Shown: one piece after another, positions 36,167-46,616 of the stretch | Layout of the letters: the number at the start of each line of letters is the position of its first letter | Numbering within the stretch: position 1 is the first letter of the stretch | NCBI RefSeq assembly: GCF_000332475.2 | Contig: NZ_AOGX02000015.1 | Coordinates: 620,001 to 684,000 of the forward strand | Length of the DNA stretch: 64,000 bases | Source: Leptospira yanagawae serovar Saopaulo str. Sao Paulo = ATCC 700523 | GTDB taxonomy: Bacteria; Spirochaetota; Leptospiria; Leptospirales; Leptospiraceae | Reading direction: 5' to 3' | Position numbers and translations under genes: made by a program | The notes under the pieces: generated by a model | What the model was told of the DNA's origin: nothing | The model's input: the letters and a program-made list of their open reading frames with translations, nothing else | Database searches by the model: none

Positions 36167-38851
36167 ATGAAATCACATCTACCCGACCGTTATGATCCTG
36201 AATCTGTAGAACCAAAGTGGAACCAAATCTGGGAAGAAAAACAATCCTTTGCACCTGACACTTCACGCAAAGAAACATTTTCCATTGTCATCCCTCCACC
36301 AAATGTCACAGGGAATTTGCACATTGGGCACGCACTCAATCACACCATCCAAGACATCATCATTCGAATAGAACGGAAAAAAGGGAAAAACGTAGTTTGG
36401 GTTCCAGGTATGGACCATGCTGGGATTGCCACTCAAGTCGTCGTTGAACGAGAGTTAGCAAAGGAAGGTAAATCTAGAACCGATTTCACTCGCGAACAAT
36501 TCATTGATAAGGTTTGGGAGTGGAAAAAACATTCTGGTGGAATGATTGCCAAGCAACAACGGTTACTTGGTGAATCGGTCGATTGGTCTAAAGAACGATT
36601 TACATTTGATGAAGGTCTTTCTAAAGCAGTGATCAAAGTCTTTAGAACCCTTTTTGATGAAGGTTTGATATACCGTGGAGAACGTATCATCAATTGGTGC
36701 CCTGTTACTAAAACTGCCATTTCCGATATTGAAGTGGAGTACAAAGAAAAACAAGGGAAATTGTACCATATTAAATACCCGAAGGCTGAGTTCAAAACTA
36801 AAGATCCAAAATCATTAAACCCTGGGGAATACATTGTTGTCGCAACCACAAGACCAGAAACCATGTTTGGTGATGTTGCAGTTTGTGCACATCCAGATGA
36901 CAAACGTTATTCGGATTTAAAAGATAAATTTGTATTTTTACCCATAGCAGAAAAAGAAATTCCTGTCTTATTTGATTCCTTTGTGGACAAAGAGTTTGGA
37001 TCTGGACTTGTCAAAATCACACCAGCCCATGATCCGAATGACTATGAGGCAGGTATCAGGCTAAAATTAACTCCTATCAATATCATGAATTTGGATGGAA
37101 CCCTAAATTCGTTTGCAGGGAAATACAATGGACTCGACCGATTTGAGGCGCGCAAACGTGTGGTGGAAGAGTTAGAATCCAAAGGATATATTGAAAAAAT
37201 TGAAACCCATATTCATAGTGTGGGCCACAACCAAAGGGGTGGAGCTGTCATCGAACCACTGTTATCAACACAATGGTTTGTCAAAATTGAATCCCTTGCC
37301 AAACCTGCGATTGAAGTGGTGAAATCAGGAAAGGTTCAGTTCCAACCAAAAATGTGGGAAAAAACCTACTTTGAGTGGATGGAAAATATTCGTGATTGGT
37401 GTATCTCTCGTCAATTGTGGTGGGGGCATAGAATCCCAGCTTATTATGCACCAAACGGAGATATGGTGGTAGCTGAATCATTAGAAGAAGCCATTACTCT
37501 ATTTGAGAAAAAAGGAATCTCGTTAACAAAGGACACCATCAAACAAGATGAAGACGTACTTGATACTTGGTTTTCTTCTGGTCTTTGGCCGTTTTCTGTT
37601 TTTGGTTGGCCCGAAAAAACAGAAGAGCTTAAACAATACTACCCAACCTCGGTTCTTGTAACAGGTTTTGATATCATCTTCTTTTGGGTCGCTCGGATGA
37701 TCATGAATGGTCTGAAGTTTATGGGTGATGTTCCGTTCCAAAAGGTTCTCATACACGGGCTTGTTCGTGACAAAGATGGAAAAAAATTCAGTAAGTCACT
37801 CGGTAACGTAGTGGATCCATTAGACATGATGTCCAAATACGGAACCGATAGCTTTCGTTTCTTTTTGGCAGCTGTTTTGCCTGAAGGAAAAGATATACTT
37901 TTCGACGAATCTAGGTTAGACGGTTATCGATCATTTTGTAATAAAATTTGGAATTCTAGTCGTTTCATTTTTATGAATTTACCAGAAGATTTTTCTCCAA
38001 AAGAACTTAATTTAGATTCTTTGGAGGACACTGACCTTTGGATTTTGAATGAATTCGACCAAATGTTTGCACGGTATGAAAAAGCATACTCTGGTTATCT
38101 ATTTTTTGAAATGGCAAATGCAATTTACGATTTCGTATGGGGATCGTTTTGCGATTGGTATTTGGAATTAACAAAGGCTCGCGTGTATGGTAATGTCACT
38201 CCAGAGTCTGGGGAAAAAGCACGCCAAGTTCTCGTGAGTGTATTAAAAAAATCACTTGGGCTCTTACATCCTTTTATGCCTTTTATCACAGAGGAAATCC
38301 ATTCACTTCTTGATGCAAAAGAATTAGCAAAAACAGAATTTCCAAAAGCATACGGAGTTTCTTCCTCAGCACCTGCTGTTGTTCGGATGGAACTTGTTCG
38401 TGAGATCATCACCAAAATTCGAAATATGCGCGCTGAACTCGGTGTGAAACCTGAGAAAAAATGTAAGGTGATCTTAAAGTGTGCAAATAAAGAACTAAAA
38501 GATATGATGGATAGGGAAAGCAAATCCATCCTTCAGTTATCGAAAGCTGAGACATTGGAATTTTTGGATTCCTATGAATTAAAAAATACAGATTCCGTTG
38601 GAGCCTTTTCGATTGGTGAAATCATATTACCTTTGGAAGGGATTTTTGATTTTGAAAAAGAAAAACAAAGATTGGAAAAAGAAAAAAAACAAATCCAATC
38701 CGAAATGGAAAAATTAGAAAACAAAATCAACAATCCTTCCTTTTTGGAAAAGGCAAAACCCGATGTTGTGGAAAAAGAAAGAGAAAAATACAACACATGG
38801 AAAGAGAAATTAGAAAGTACAGTTAGAGCGTTGGAAAAAATTGGAAAATAA
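36167..38851 (+). CDS. valS: Valyl-tRNA synthetase
   Basis: 894 residues. Class I synthetase: [13 protein letters not shown] (HIGH at 52-55), editing CP1 domain (about 200-340, with [13 protein letters not shown]), the Trp-rich [20 protein letters not shown] (about 540-544, in place of KMSKS), the anticodon-binding domain and a C-terminal coiled coil that contacts the tRNA. Its end overlaps the TTG start of purD. Confidence 0.98.
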   Translation: MKSHLPDRYDPESVEPKWNQIWEEKQSFAPDTSRKETFSIVIPPPNVTGNLHIGHALNHTIQDIIIRIERKKGKNVVWVPGMDHAGIATQVVVERELAKEGKSRTDFTREQFIDKVWEWKKHSGGMIAKQQRLLGESVDWSKERFTFDEGLSKAVIKVFRTLFDEGLIYRGERIINWCPVTKTAISDIEVEYKEKQGKLYHIKYPKAEFKTKDPKSLNPGEYIVVATTRPETMFGDVAVCAHPDDKRYSDLKDKFVFLPIAEKEIPVLFDSFVDKEFGSGLVKITPAHDPNDYEAGIRLKLTPINIMNLDGTLNSFAGKYNGLDRFEARKRVVEELESKGYIEKIETHIHSVGHNQRGGAVIEPLLSTQWFVKIESLAKPAIEVVKSGKVQFQPKMWEKTYFEWMENIRDWCISRQLWWGHRIPAYYAPNGDMVVAESLEEAITLFEKKGISLTKDTIKQDEDVLDTWFSSGLWPFSVFGWPEKTEELKQYYPTSVLVTGFDIIFFWVARMIMNGLKFMGDVPFQKVLIHGLVRDKDGKKFSKSLGNVVDPLDMMSKYGTDSFRFFLAAVLPEGKDILFDESRLDGYRSFCNKIWNSSRFIFMNLPEDFSPKELNLDSLEDTDLWILNEFDQMFARYEKAYSGYLFFEMANAIYDFVWGSFCDWYLELTKARVYGNVTPESGEKARQVLVSVLKKSLGLLHPFMPFITEEIHSLLDAKELAKTEFPKAYGVSSSAPAVVRMELVREIITKIRNMRAELGVKPEKKCKVILKCANKELKDMMDRESKSILQLSKAETLEFLDSYELKNTDSVGAFSIGEIILPLEGIFDFEKEKQRLEKEKKQIQSEMEKLENKINNPSFLEKAKPDVVEKEREKYNTWKEKLESTVRALEKIGK

Positions 38852-40118
38852 ATATAAAGTTTTATTATTAGGAAGTGGCGGAAGGGAACATGCATTAGCG
38901 GATGCAATTTCCAAATCAAACTCCTTGGAATCACTAAAAGTATTCCCAGGGAATGGTGGATTTTCTTCGGATATTTTATTAAGTCCAAATGAGATTTCCA
39001 TCACGGACAAATCAAAGTTTTTTGATTATATAAAATCATCCAAAACAAATCTCGTTGTTGTTGGTCCTGAAGATCCACTTGTAAATGGAATTGCAGATTG
39101 GTGTGATGAAATTGGAGTCCCATGTTTTGGACCATCTGCTTATTGTGCGCAAGTCGAAGGAAGTAAACATTTTGCAAAAGAAATGATGAAACGAGCAAAA
39201 GTTCCCACTGCTTCGTTTGCAGTTTTCACTGACCATGAATCCGCGTGGAGTTACGCACAGAAAGAATTGTTACCACTTGTTGTGAAAGCAGATGGTCTTG
39301 CGGCAGGAAAAGGTGTAACCGTTGCATTTGAATTAAAAGAAGTCAAACGTGCCTTAGATGAAATCTTTTTAGAATCCAAGTTTGGTCAAAGTGGCAACAA
39401 AGTTGTGATTGAATCATTTTTGGAAGGAGAAGAAGCTTCTCTTTTTGTCATTACTGATGGGGAAAGGTACATGTGTTTGCCTGCAGCCCAAGATCACAAA
39501 CGTGCATACGATGGCGACATCGGACCAAACACAGGTGGGATGGGTGCTTATGCACCAGCTCCCATTGTAACCGATGCAGTTTTGACAAAAGTGAAGTCAC
39601 TTATCATAGAGCCAATGTTAGGTGATTTTAAAAGGTCTGGTCATCCATACAAAGGCCTTCTCTATGTTGGACTTATGATTACTAAAGAAGGAGAACCGAA
39701 CGTAGTTGAATTTAATTGTCGATTTGGTGATCCTGAAACACAATGTGTGTTACGACTGATTGATGAAGACATTTTGCCGATCTTTTATGCATCAGCCACT
39801 GGGAATTTACCAGAACGAAACCTAAAGTTAAAACAAGGTTCTTCTGCTGTAGTGGTGCTTGCTGCCAAAGGGTATCCTGATTCACCAGAAAAAGGTATGA
39901 CTTTGGAAATACCACCAAACGAAGGAAATGTGGTCGTATACCATGCAGGTACAAAAAAAGAAAACTCTTCGATAATTGCGAATGGAGGACGAATCCTTGG
40001 AATTACTTCTTTTGGGGATAGTTTAAAAAATGCAATCGATGAATGTTATGTTTTCTTAGGAAAAATAAAAGCACCGAATACGTTTTACAGAAAAGATATA
40101 GGTAGGAGAGCTCTTTAA
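38841..40118 (+). CDS. purD: Phosphoribosylamine-glycine ligase
   Basis: 425 residues. ATP-grasp enzyme, second step of purine synthesis. Opening [20 protein letters not shown], then [14 protein letters not shown], the ATP-grasp [16 protein letters not shown], and [13 protein letters not shown] and [13 protein letters not shown]. It starts with TTG at 38841 inside the end of valS (11-base overlap), because the typical N-terminal strand begins only a few residues later. Confidence 0.96.
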   Translation: MENKYKVLLLGSGGREHALADAISKSNSLESLKVFPGNGGFSSDILLSPNEISITDKSKFFDYIKSSKTNLVVVGPEDPLVNGIADWCDEIGVPCFGPSAYCAQVEGSKHFAKEMMKRAKVPTASFAVFTDHESAWSYAQKELLPLVVKADGLAAGKGVTVAFELKEVKRALDEIFLESKFGQSGNKVVIESFLEGEEASLFVITDGERYMCLPAAQDHKRAYDGDIGPNTGGMGAYAPAPIVTDAVLTKVKSLIIEPMLGDFKRSGHPYKGLLYVGLMITKEGEPNVVEFNCRFGDPETQCVLRLIDEDILPIFYASATGNLPERNLKLKQGSSAVVVLAAKGYPDSPEKGMTLEIPPNEGNVVVYHAGTKKENSSIIANGGRILGITSFGDSLKNAIDECYVFLGKIKAPNTFYRKDIGRRAL

Positions 40119-40958
40119 GTGCCATTTAGTCTCTCAGGAAATTTTAAGTCTTGCGAACGATCAAAACTTCGCAACTTTGAAAAACACCTAGGGATTATTT
40201 TATCCGAAAACCAAACACAACTCCAACAACATTTGATGATTCGCAGAGCTCTTCAAAATTTGAGTGGTTCTGTTAGTGTATTGTCGAGTCTTAGTCGCCA
40301 AGAACTTTTATCATTTATCTTCATCTTAACTCAGTTTGGTGACATCATTCGTACAGAAACTCCGCCGGAGTATCTTCAATTGGAATCCATTCCTTATGTG
40401 ATCGAATGGACTAAGGGACATTATATGATTCCACTTGAAATTTTGGAACACCTTGCACATGAAAGGATCTTTAGAGACCAAGGTTATTTATTTGCCCTTA
40501 TTCCTGCCTTACCCATCAAAGAGAAAAAATCATGGATCCGTTGGATTGGTGTGGATTTTGAAAAAGGTGGGGACCGAGATTTAAATTTTGAAATTTATTT
40601 CCAATGCCGTGTATTACAAAAACCATTTTTGGGTAAATCACTTGTTCAAGAATCAGAGATACGTTTGGAACAAATTTGGCCACGTGGTAAAAATGAATAC
40701 ATCGATTGGTTTTATAAGGGATTATCTACCTTTTATTATGCAATGGAAGAGATGAGTCGAAAAGAAAAAGATCCTTTTTTACTCCATGTGATTGAACTCA
40801 TCAAATCAGGAAAATTCATTTTGAAACGATTGCCTGACCATTATGGAAAAGAATCAACTTATTCTTTAGTTGGAACTGTAGAAGGAAACACACCTCAACT
40901 TCGTGAAACAACATTCCAATGGGAAGTAGAACGATTACGCAAAGATTCTTTGTTTTAA
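40119..40958 (+). CDS. Hypothetical protein
   Basis: 279 residues starting at a GTG immediately after the TAA of purD. Soluble, no signal. Rich in Leu, Glu and aromatic residues; segments such as LIPALPIKEKKSWIRWIGVDFEKGG and EMSRKEKDPFLLHVIELIKSG look like a mixed alpha/beta protein with an N-terminal helical half. No family recognised. Located between purD and prfB in a tight run, which argues it is a real, conserved gene. Confidence 0.7.
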   Translation: MPFSLSGNFKSCERSKLRNFEKHLGIILSENQTQLQQHLMIRRALQNLSGSVSVLSSLSRQELLSFIFILTQFGDIIRTETPPEYLQLESIPYVIEWTKGHYMIPLEILEHLAHERIFRDQGYLFALIPALPIKEKKSWIRWIGVDFEKGGDRDLNFEIYFQCRVLQKPFLGKSLVQESEIRLEQIWPRGKNEYIDWFYKGLSTFYYAMEEMSRKEKDPFLLHVIELIKSGKFILKRLPDHYGKESTYSLVGTVEGNTPQLRETTFQWEVERLRKDSLF

Positions 40959-40981
40959 TATATACTTCGGATTAATGCATT

Positions 40982-42109
40982 ATGGATAGACCACTAAAAG
41001 AATTAAAAAAACAAACAACTGAGATGATTGAATCATTTCAGTCATATTGGACTGCACAAAATTTCCAAGAAGATTATGACAGGTTATTGTCTTTGATTGA
41101 GAAAGCCAATGACCCGAAGTTATGGGACTCGCCAGAACAAGCAAAAAACGTAGCACAAAAACGGAACGAACTTCAAATGAAGTTAGATCCATGGTTGGAT
41201 TTAAAAAAAGAACTTTTGGATTTTCCGGATTTGATCGAACTCACATCCGAAGAGATGGGTGAAACAGGTTTAAAATCTCTAAACGATGATTTTGATCGTA
41301 TGTTTGATGCGTTTGAAAACTTGCAGATGTTAGATGCTCTTTCTGGGAAGGATGATGGGAAGGCTGCTTTTATCAACATCCATCCAGGTGCTGGGGGAAC
41401 TGAATCACAAGATTGGGCAGATATGTTACTCAGAATGTACACAAGATTTTGTGAGCAAAAAGGTTATCGTGCAGAACTTGTAGACTACCAACCAGGTGAA
41501 ACTGCTGGAATTAAAAACGCCACCTTATACATCCAAGGTGACCATCCCTTCGGGTATTTAAAATGTGAATCAGGTGTCCATCGTCTTGTTCGGATTTCAC
41601 CATTTGATTCGAACAAACGTAGGCATACTTCGTTTGCATCCGTTTATGTGACCCCTGAAGTGGATGATGACATCCAAGTGAACATTGAAGAAAAGGATTT
41701 ACGTGTCGATGTGTATCGTTCCTCAGGAGCCGGTGGACAACATGTCAACACAACTGACTCTGCGGTTCGGATCACACACATTCCCACAGGCGTTGTTGTT
41801 TCTTGCCAAATGGAACGTTCCCAAATCAAAAACCGTGATACGGCGATGAAAATGTTAAAAGCTCGGCTTTATGAAATGGAAAAACAAAAAGCCGAAGAAG
41901 AAAATGCCAAAAAAGCAGGGGAAAAACGAGACATTGCTTGGGGTTCACAAATTCGAAGTTATGTGTTCCATCCATATAATATGGTGAAAGACCACAGAAC
42001 CGATTTTGAAACAGGAAATGTCCACGCCGTAATGGATGGTGACCTTGAAGATTTTATCATTGCCTATTTAAAATACCTGACAAACCAGAAGGCTAACGCT
42101 AAAGTATAA
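40982..42109 (+). CDS. prfB: Peptide chain release factor 2
   Basis: 375 residues. RF2 rather than RF1: the stop-codon-reading tripeptide SPF ([12 protein letters not shown], near 206) is present, and the GGQ loop ([20 protein letters not shown]) lies near 250. The frame is continuous from ATG, without the in-frame TGA and CTTTGA frameshift site that autoregulates prfB in most bacteria. Next gene begins 4 bases after the stop. Confidence 0.97.
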   Translation: MDRPLKELKKQTTEMIESFQSYWTAQNFQEDYDRLLSLIEKANDPKLWDSPEQAKNVAQKRNELQMKLDPWLDLKKELLDFPDLIELTSEEMGETGLKSLNDDFDRMFDAFENLQMLDALSGKDDGKAAFINIHPGAGGTESQDWADMLLRMYTRFCEQKGYRAELVDYQPGETAGIKNATLYIQGDHPFGYLKCESGVHRLVRISPFDSNKRRHTSFASVYVTPEVDDDIQVNIEEKDLRVDVYRSSGAGGQHVNTTDSAVRITHIPTGVVVSCQMERSQIKNRDTAMKMLKARLYEMEKQKAEEENAKKAGEKRDIAWGSQIRSYVFHPYNMVKDHRTDFETGNVHAVMDGDLEDFIIAYLKYLTNQKANAKV

Positions 42110-42113
42110 TCCC

Positions 42114-43610
42114 ATGTCTGTAAAACAGGATATTTCCGGTACCTTAAGGAAAATCCAAAAAGAAATCCAACAACTTCCGAATATTACGGATCGTTTAAAT
42201 TTCATTTTGGAAATGACCCTTACCCTTTTTGGTGCCTCTACAGGGAGTATTTCTATTATGGACCAAGAAGAAAAGGTCCTTACCATTGTGGCTGCCAAAG
42301 GGATGGACTGGGAGAAAAAAATTGCGGCAAAACTTCCATTTAACTTCGGTGTGACGGGACGTGCGGCTTCTACAAGAGAAATCACCTATGTTCCTGATGT
42401 AACTTTAGATAAAGATTATGTAAAACTTATTGAAACCGTAAGATCAGAACTTGCAATTCCACTACTCACAAGAGACTCTGTTGTTGGAGTTCTGAATTTA
42501 GAATCGGATAAAGTAAACTTTTTTTCCCCTGACATCATCAACCAAGCAACACTTTTTGCTTCTCAGCTAACGATTGTAATTCTAGAAGAAAGGATAGCCA
42601 AGGAAGCGTTTGAAAAATCTAAACGGGAAGAAGATCCTGTAGAAGAAATTTTAGGTTATGATCCAAGCATACTTTTTTTAAAACATCGGATCCGACAGGT
42701 GGGTCCTTCAGATATTTCAGTGATGATCATCGGGGAAGAGGGTGCTGGGAAAAAACTAGTAGCAAAAGCTTTGCATTTTATCTCACAAAGGAAAAATGCT
42801 CCCTTTCACACAGTGGACTGTTCTGGTTTAAGTTATGAACTTTTGGAAGCAGAACTTTTTGGAAGTTTCAGTGGCAAAATATTCAATCCTGGAAAATTGG
42901 AACAAAGTAATGGTGGATCCTTATACATAGAATCAATTGGGGACCTACCTTCCAATTTACAAAACAAACTTTTTCAAACATTAAGAGATAAATCCATACC
43001 CAATCCTATTGCGAAGAAAAAAGAAGAAGTATTAAATATTAGAATGTTTACGGGAAGCAAACGAGATCTTTTGGAAGACATCCAAAAAGAAACGTTTTCG
43101 ATGGATTTGTATTACCGCCTAGCAGAAGTTCCACTCCGAGTACCACCTTTACGTGAAAGAAGAGGTGACATTCCACTTCTTGCCCATCATTATTTATACC
43201 AATACAATAAACAGTATGGAAGAAACAAATCTTTCTCAACCGAGGCTCTAAAAGCTCTCACAGGAATGCCATGGAGTGGGAATGTGCGCCAACTCCAATC
43301 AGTCATCCAATACGCCGTTCTTGTCCCGCAGGAAACCGTCCTCGAACCATATTCATTCCAACAAGATGGAAAACGAGAAGAAGAATCGCGCTCCAAGGCT
43401 TCTGGATTTGGAGATGGAACGAATGTTCTCACCCCGAGCGAGAACTTGTCCTTGAACTTAGCGATCGAAAAATTGGAGGCAATTTGGATCAAAGAGGCCT
43501 TCCAAAGGGCATCTACGCAAGAAGAAGCCGCAAAACTTTTGGGCATCAGCCGTGGTTCGTTGCAATATAAACTCAAAAATAACCAATTTCTGGACGGTTT
43601 CACTACCTAA
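42114..43610 (+). CDS. GAF-AAA-Fis regulator, sigma54-activator-like with degenerate ATPase
   Basis: 498 residues: GAF domain (about 20-165), AAA+ domain (about 180-410) and Fis-type helix-turn-helix (about 450-498, EEAAKLLGISRGSLQYKLK). Walker A GEEGAGKK (about 206-213) is kept. The sigma54-contact loop GAFTGA is missing: ELFG is followed by SFSGKIFNPGKLEQ. Walker B, normally LFLDEI, reads LYIESI, losing the catalytic Glu. FSMDLYYRLAEVPLRVPPLRERRGDI with its arginines is intact. It may bind ATP and DNA without remodelling sigma54 holoenzyme. The GAF domain could sense a small ligand. Confidence 0.88.
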   Translation: MSVKQDISGTLRKIQKEIQQLPNITDRLNFILEMTLTLFGASTGSISIMDQEEKVLTIVAAKGMDWEKKIAAKLPFNFGVTGRAASTREITYVPDVTLDKDYVKLIETVRSELAIPLLTRDSVVGVLNLESDKVNFFSPDIINQATLFASQLTIVILEERIAKEAFEKSKREEDPVEEILGYDPSILFLKHRIRQVGPSDISVMIIGEEGAGKKLVAKALHFISQRKNAPFHTVDCSGLSYELLEAELFGSFSGKIFNPGKLEQSNGGSLYIESIGDLPSNLQNKLFQTLRDKSIPNPIAKKKEEVLNIRMFTGSKRDLLEDIQKETFSMDLYYRLAEVPLRVPPLRERRGDIPLLAHHYLYQYNKQYGRNKSFSTEALKALTGMPWSGNVRQLQSVIQYAVLVPQETVLEPYSFQQDGKREEESRSKASGFGDGTNVLTPSENLSLNLAIEKLEAIWIKEAFQRASTQEEAAKLLGISRGSLQYKLKNNQFLDGFTT

Positions 43611-43672
43611 TCTTAAGAAAAGAATGGATCGAACCGCTCAGGTGGTCGATAGTAATAGAAAGGAGCTTCGAA

Positions 43673-44740
43673 GTGGCAGAAAGTTATTACCGGACCATCA
43701 GTGGTAAACAATATGACAATGAATTGTTAGAAATCGCAGAGAAGGCCACCAAACGCAGCAAAGCTCCTATCGGCAAAAATGTAGCCAAAACATTATTTGA
43801 TGCCATCAAAGATGGTGGTGATTATACTGATGTAGAAAAACGCACCGTCAAATACATCCGAGATAATTTTAAATTTTCACCTGATGCCGACGAATACTTA
43901 AGATCGGAAATTCGTAAATGGGCAGCCAAAATCTCGGTTCCTGCCGCTAAGAAAAAAACACAATCCAAAACTTCTAATACAAAAGATTCACCTTCCAAGT
44001 CAAAATCATCTCGCACTAAAAAAACATCCATCCCTGTTGATGAATCTGAATCTTCCTACATGGAGATTTATGATTCTAGAGAAGATACAAGTTACGAAGT
44101 TGCGCCCACACCAGAATACAATGAACTTGTTGCTTTAAATAAATTCCAAATCACACCGAAACAAAGCCAGTTAGGAAAGTACATCCTCATAGGCCTTATC
44201 GTTTTGTTTTTACTCATACTATTATTTTTTGGTGTGCGAAGTTGTAATCGCAATACACAAACAAATGTAGCCAACAAAGTGAATGGATCAAACCAAGGAT
44301 TGGAAACTAGTTCCCGTTCCTTAGAAAGAGTAAATTTGCAGACAGGAAAGGTTTCCAACAAATTTGATACGAGGGGTAAGGCAATTCGCTTTATCAATGA
44401 CCTTCAAATTCGTTTTATCAAACAAAGTATGGCAACCGAAGACTTAGCAGCAGATAAAATAGCAACTCTTGCAGAAGCACTTAAGACTTATCCAGGGATC
44501 AAAGTTCGTGTGAAAGGACATACTTGTTTCATTGGTGAAATGGACGAAAATAAAATTTTGTCAGAAGAAAGAGCAAAGTTTATTTATGATGAACTGATCA
44601 AAAATGGTGTGAACCAGAGCCAACTCGATTACCGAGGTTTTGGTGAAACAGCAGAGATTGATACCAACCAAACAGAAGTCGGTCGTATCAAAAATAGAAG
44701 GGTAGATTTTACCGTTTTATCAGTAAATCCTAAAGATTAG
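43673..44740 (+). CDS. OmpA-domain protein with cytosolic N-terminus
   Basis: 355 residues, GTG start with AAAGGAG before it. Residues 1-90 are helical and soluble (spirochaetal-type N-terminal module), 95-125 is Lys/Ser-rich, one membrane helix is at about 167-190 (YILIGLIVLFLLILLFFGV), and 250-355 is an OmpA-like peptidoglycan-binding domain (VRVKGHTCFIGEMDENKILSEERAKFIYDEL, FGE, GRIKNRRVDF). It is anchored in the inner membrane, with the OmpA domain binding the cell wall. Resembles bitopic motor/stator-like or wall-linker proteins. Convergent with the DUF115 gene, ends overlap by 11 bases. Confidence 0.83.
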   Translation: MAESYYRTISGKQYDNELLEIAEKATKRSKAPIGKNVAKTLFDAIKDGGDYTDVEKRTVKYIRDNFKFSPDADEYLRSEIRKWAAKISVPAAKKKTQSKTSNTKDSPSKSKSSRTKKTSIPVDESESSYMEIYDSREDTSYEVAPTPEYNELVALNKFQITPKQSQLGKYILIGLIVLFLLILLFFGVRSCNRNTQTNVANKVNGSNQGLETSSRSLERVNLQTGKVSNKFDTRGKAIRFINDLQIRFIKQSMATEDLAADKIATLAEALKTYPGIKVRVKGHTCFIGEMDENKILSEERAKFIYDELIKNGVNQSQLDYRGFGETAEIDTNQTEVGRIKNRRVDFTVLSVNPKD

Positions 44741-46616
44741 ATAGCAAACGATATAAAGATTTTGTGAGCATCCGTTTGGTGGACCGAACGGATTCAAATA
44801 ATCCTTCGTACAATAACAAAGATTTTTTTGCTACTCCGAGTCTTGGATTTTCTTTTTCTTCCAAACATAGATGTTCATCATAACCTTCTGTTATCGTTAA
44901 AATCACTCGTTGGATTCCTAAACTTAAAATTTCATTTAATCCTTTTTTTTGTGATACTTCTTCATCAATCTTATCCATTTGTTTGATATCTTCTGAAAAT
45001 GTTTTGGGATTGATTTGGTTTTTCTCAATTTGGTTGTAAATTCTTTGCGAAGTGGTGAGACCTTGTTTCACTAAGATTACAAATTCATTTAATGAAGTAA
45101 TCGTATTTTGTAAGTCTTTTGCGAGTAATGTTTGGTCAAAAAACGATGGATTGACTGTTAGTTTGGATTGGATCAAATCCTTTGTCATTTTTACCAAATC
45201 TTTCTGTTTTTTTGATTCATCTGACAGATTAGAAAATTCTGTTTCAAAATCGGAATATTCCAAACCTTCTAATTTGGCACCAAACTTAGTTAGGTTGGTC
45301 CATGGATTTTCTTTTGAATGATCCTCAAACCATTTTTTAAAAATTAACATCTTTTCATTTGTGATATAAGTTTCATTGGCGTTTCCAAGAACTTGTTTTT
45401 GTGGTAAGGCAAAGAGTTGTTTATAATTGTGTTTTTCTCTTCGAAATTTTCTTGATTCTAAGTAATTGAGCCTTTCTTCGAGGACCGCGCCTTTTGAGTG
45501 AGCAAGTCCTTTTGTAAAACTTAAATCTTGACCAACTAAATATACTTTTTCTGCTCCCATCAGGGTTCCTAGGCTTGCGGCATTGGTAGAAACGGAACCA
45601 CCAAAAGGAACTGAACCTATTTCGCCAGATGAAGTTTTTTCTAATAATTGGATGAGAGGGAATGGGGATGAAGTCACAAAACCTTTGTTTGGTCCTTTAT
45701 CTAATCGTAAACTGATGTAAGTTGATGTAGGGTCAAAAATTAATATTCCGTCACCATTATAATCTTCTAAGTATTGGCTATTTAAGGCTTGTGGATCGAC
45801 AGAATAAATTAAATCAGGGTCCACTCCAAAAGAGGTTAAAATGGGAACAGCTGTATCGACTGCAAGTAAAAGGAATTGGTTTCTATACTTACTGAGTTCA
45901 GGGATGGATTCAGATAAACTTGGTCCTGCGCAAGCAATCACAATTTTAATTCCTTTTGCTATGCCAAACAAATCTGACACAGGCCGAAACTTTGAAAGTT
46001 CAGGTATGTTATAACAAATATTTTTTGCCCAAATTTTTTCGAAACGAGTGAGAGTCGCAAGGTTCACATCTTTTTTGTGAAACATCTGTTCGGCGATATG
46101 TTTCAAGCGAACATATTCTGGTTCCTTCCATTGCCAAGACCCTCGGTGTGGTACAAAACTAATGGGATGGGTTCCTTTTCCTTTGACTGCTTCGGAAAGT
46201 TGGTCTTCTAAATGTTCCCCCGTGATGAGAACAAGTTTACCAGACAAAAAAGAATCGGAAAAATCAAATTTGCGAAATGCTTCGAGTATCAGAAAGGGAA
46301 AAGGTTCCATCCAAAGGATTGTAACTTTGGGACGTTCTAATAAATACGGAATGATATATCCAATACCAGCACCAAACAATAGATAAATGCGCTCTGTTCC
46401 ATCATGAGGTAATTCTGATACAAATCGGAAGGCTTCTTTTTTCGGATCAAATTGGCTATGGATCCAGACACCATCTATGACTAAGGTTTCTTCTCCTGTT
46501 TTGGACAAAACTCGTTTGTAATCCTTTCCTTCAACCATAGAGTTTTCTGTTTGGATCCATTCCGAAACAGCAGAAGGCAAACTTGCTAAATTTTTGGAAA
46601 GAAATGAATCGTTCAC
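44730..46616 (-). CDS. DUF115/Maf-type protein (motility accessory factor glycosyltransferase-like)
   Basis: 628 residues. The central DUF115 core KIVIACAGPSLSESIPEL, LLAVDTAVPILTSFGVDPDLIYSVDPQ and VYLVGQDLSFTKGLAHSKG matches the Maf family; the N-terminal segment IYLLFGAGIGYIIPYLLE is a second Rossmann-like half typical of these proteins. Maf proteins attach nonulosonic sugars to flagellins in other bacteria; in Leptospira the acceptor is not known. Translated directly after the penicillin-binding protein (start immediately follows its stop). Confidence 0.82.
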   Translation of the reverse strand: MNDSFLSKNLASLPSAVSEWIQTENSMVEGKDYKRVLSKTGEETLVIDGVWIHSQFDPKKEAFRFVSELPHDGTERIYLLFGAGIGYIIPYLLERPKVTILWMEPFPFLILEAFRKFDFSDSFLSGKLVLITGEHLEDQLSEAVKGKGTHPISFVPHRGSWQWKEPEYVRLKHIAEQMFHKKDVNLATLTRFEKIWAKNICYNIPELSKFRPVSDLFGIAKGIKIVIACAGPSLSESIPELSKYRNQFLLLAVDTAVPILTSFGVDPDLIYSVDPQALNSQYLEDYNGDGILIFDPTSTYISLRLDKGPNKGFVTSSPFPLIQLLEKTSSGEIGSVPFGGSVSTNAASLGTLMGAEKVYLVGQDLSFTKGLAHSKGAVLEERLNYLESRKFRREKHNYKQLFALPQKQVLGNANETYITNEKMLIFKKWFEDHSKENPWTNLTKFGAKLEGLEYSDFETEFSNLSDESKKQKDLVKMTKDLIQSKLTVNPSFFDQTLLAKDLQNTITSLNEFVILVKQGLTTSQRIYNQIEKNQINPKTFSEDIKQMDKIDEEVSQKKGLNEILSLGIQRVILTITEGYDEHLCLEEKENPRLGVAKKSLLLYEGLFESVRSTKRMLTKSLYRLLSNL

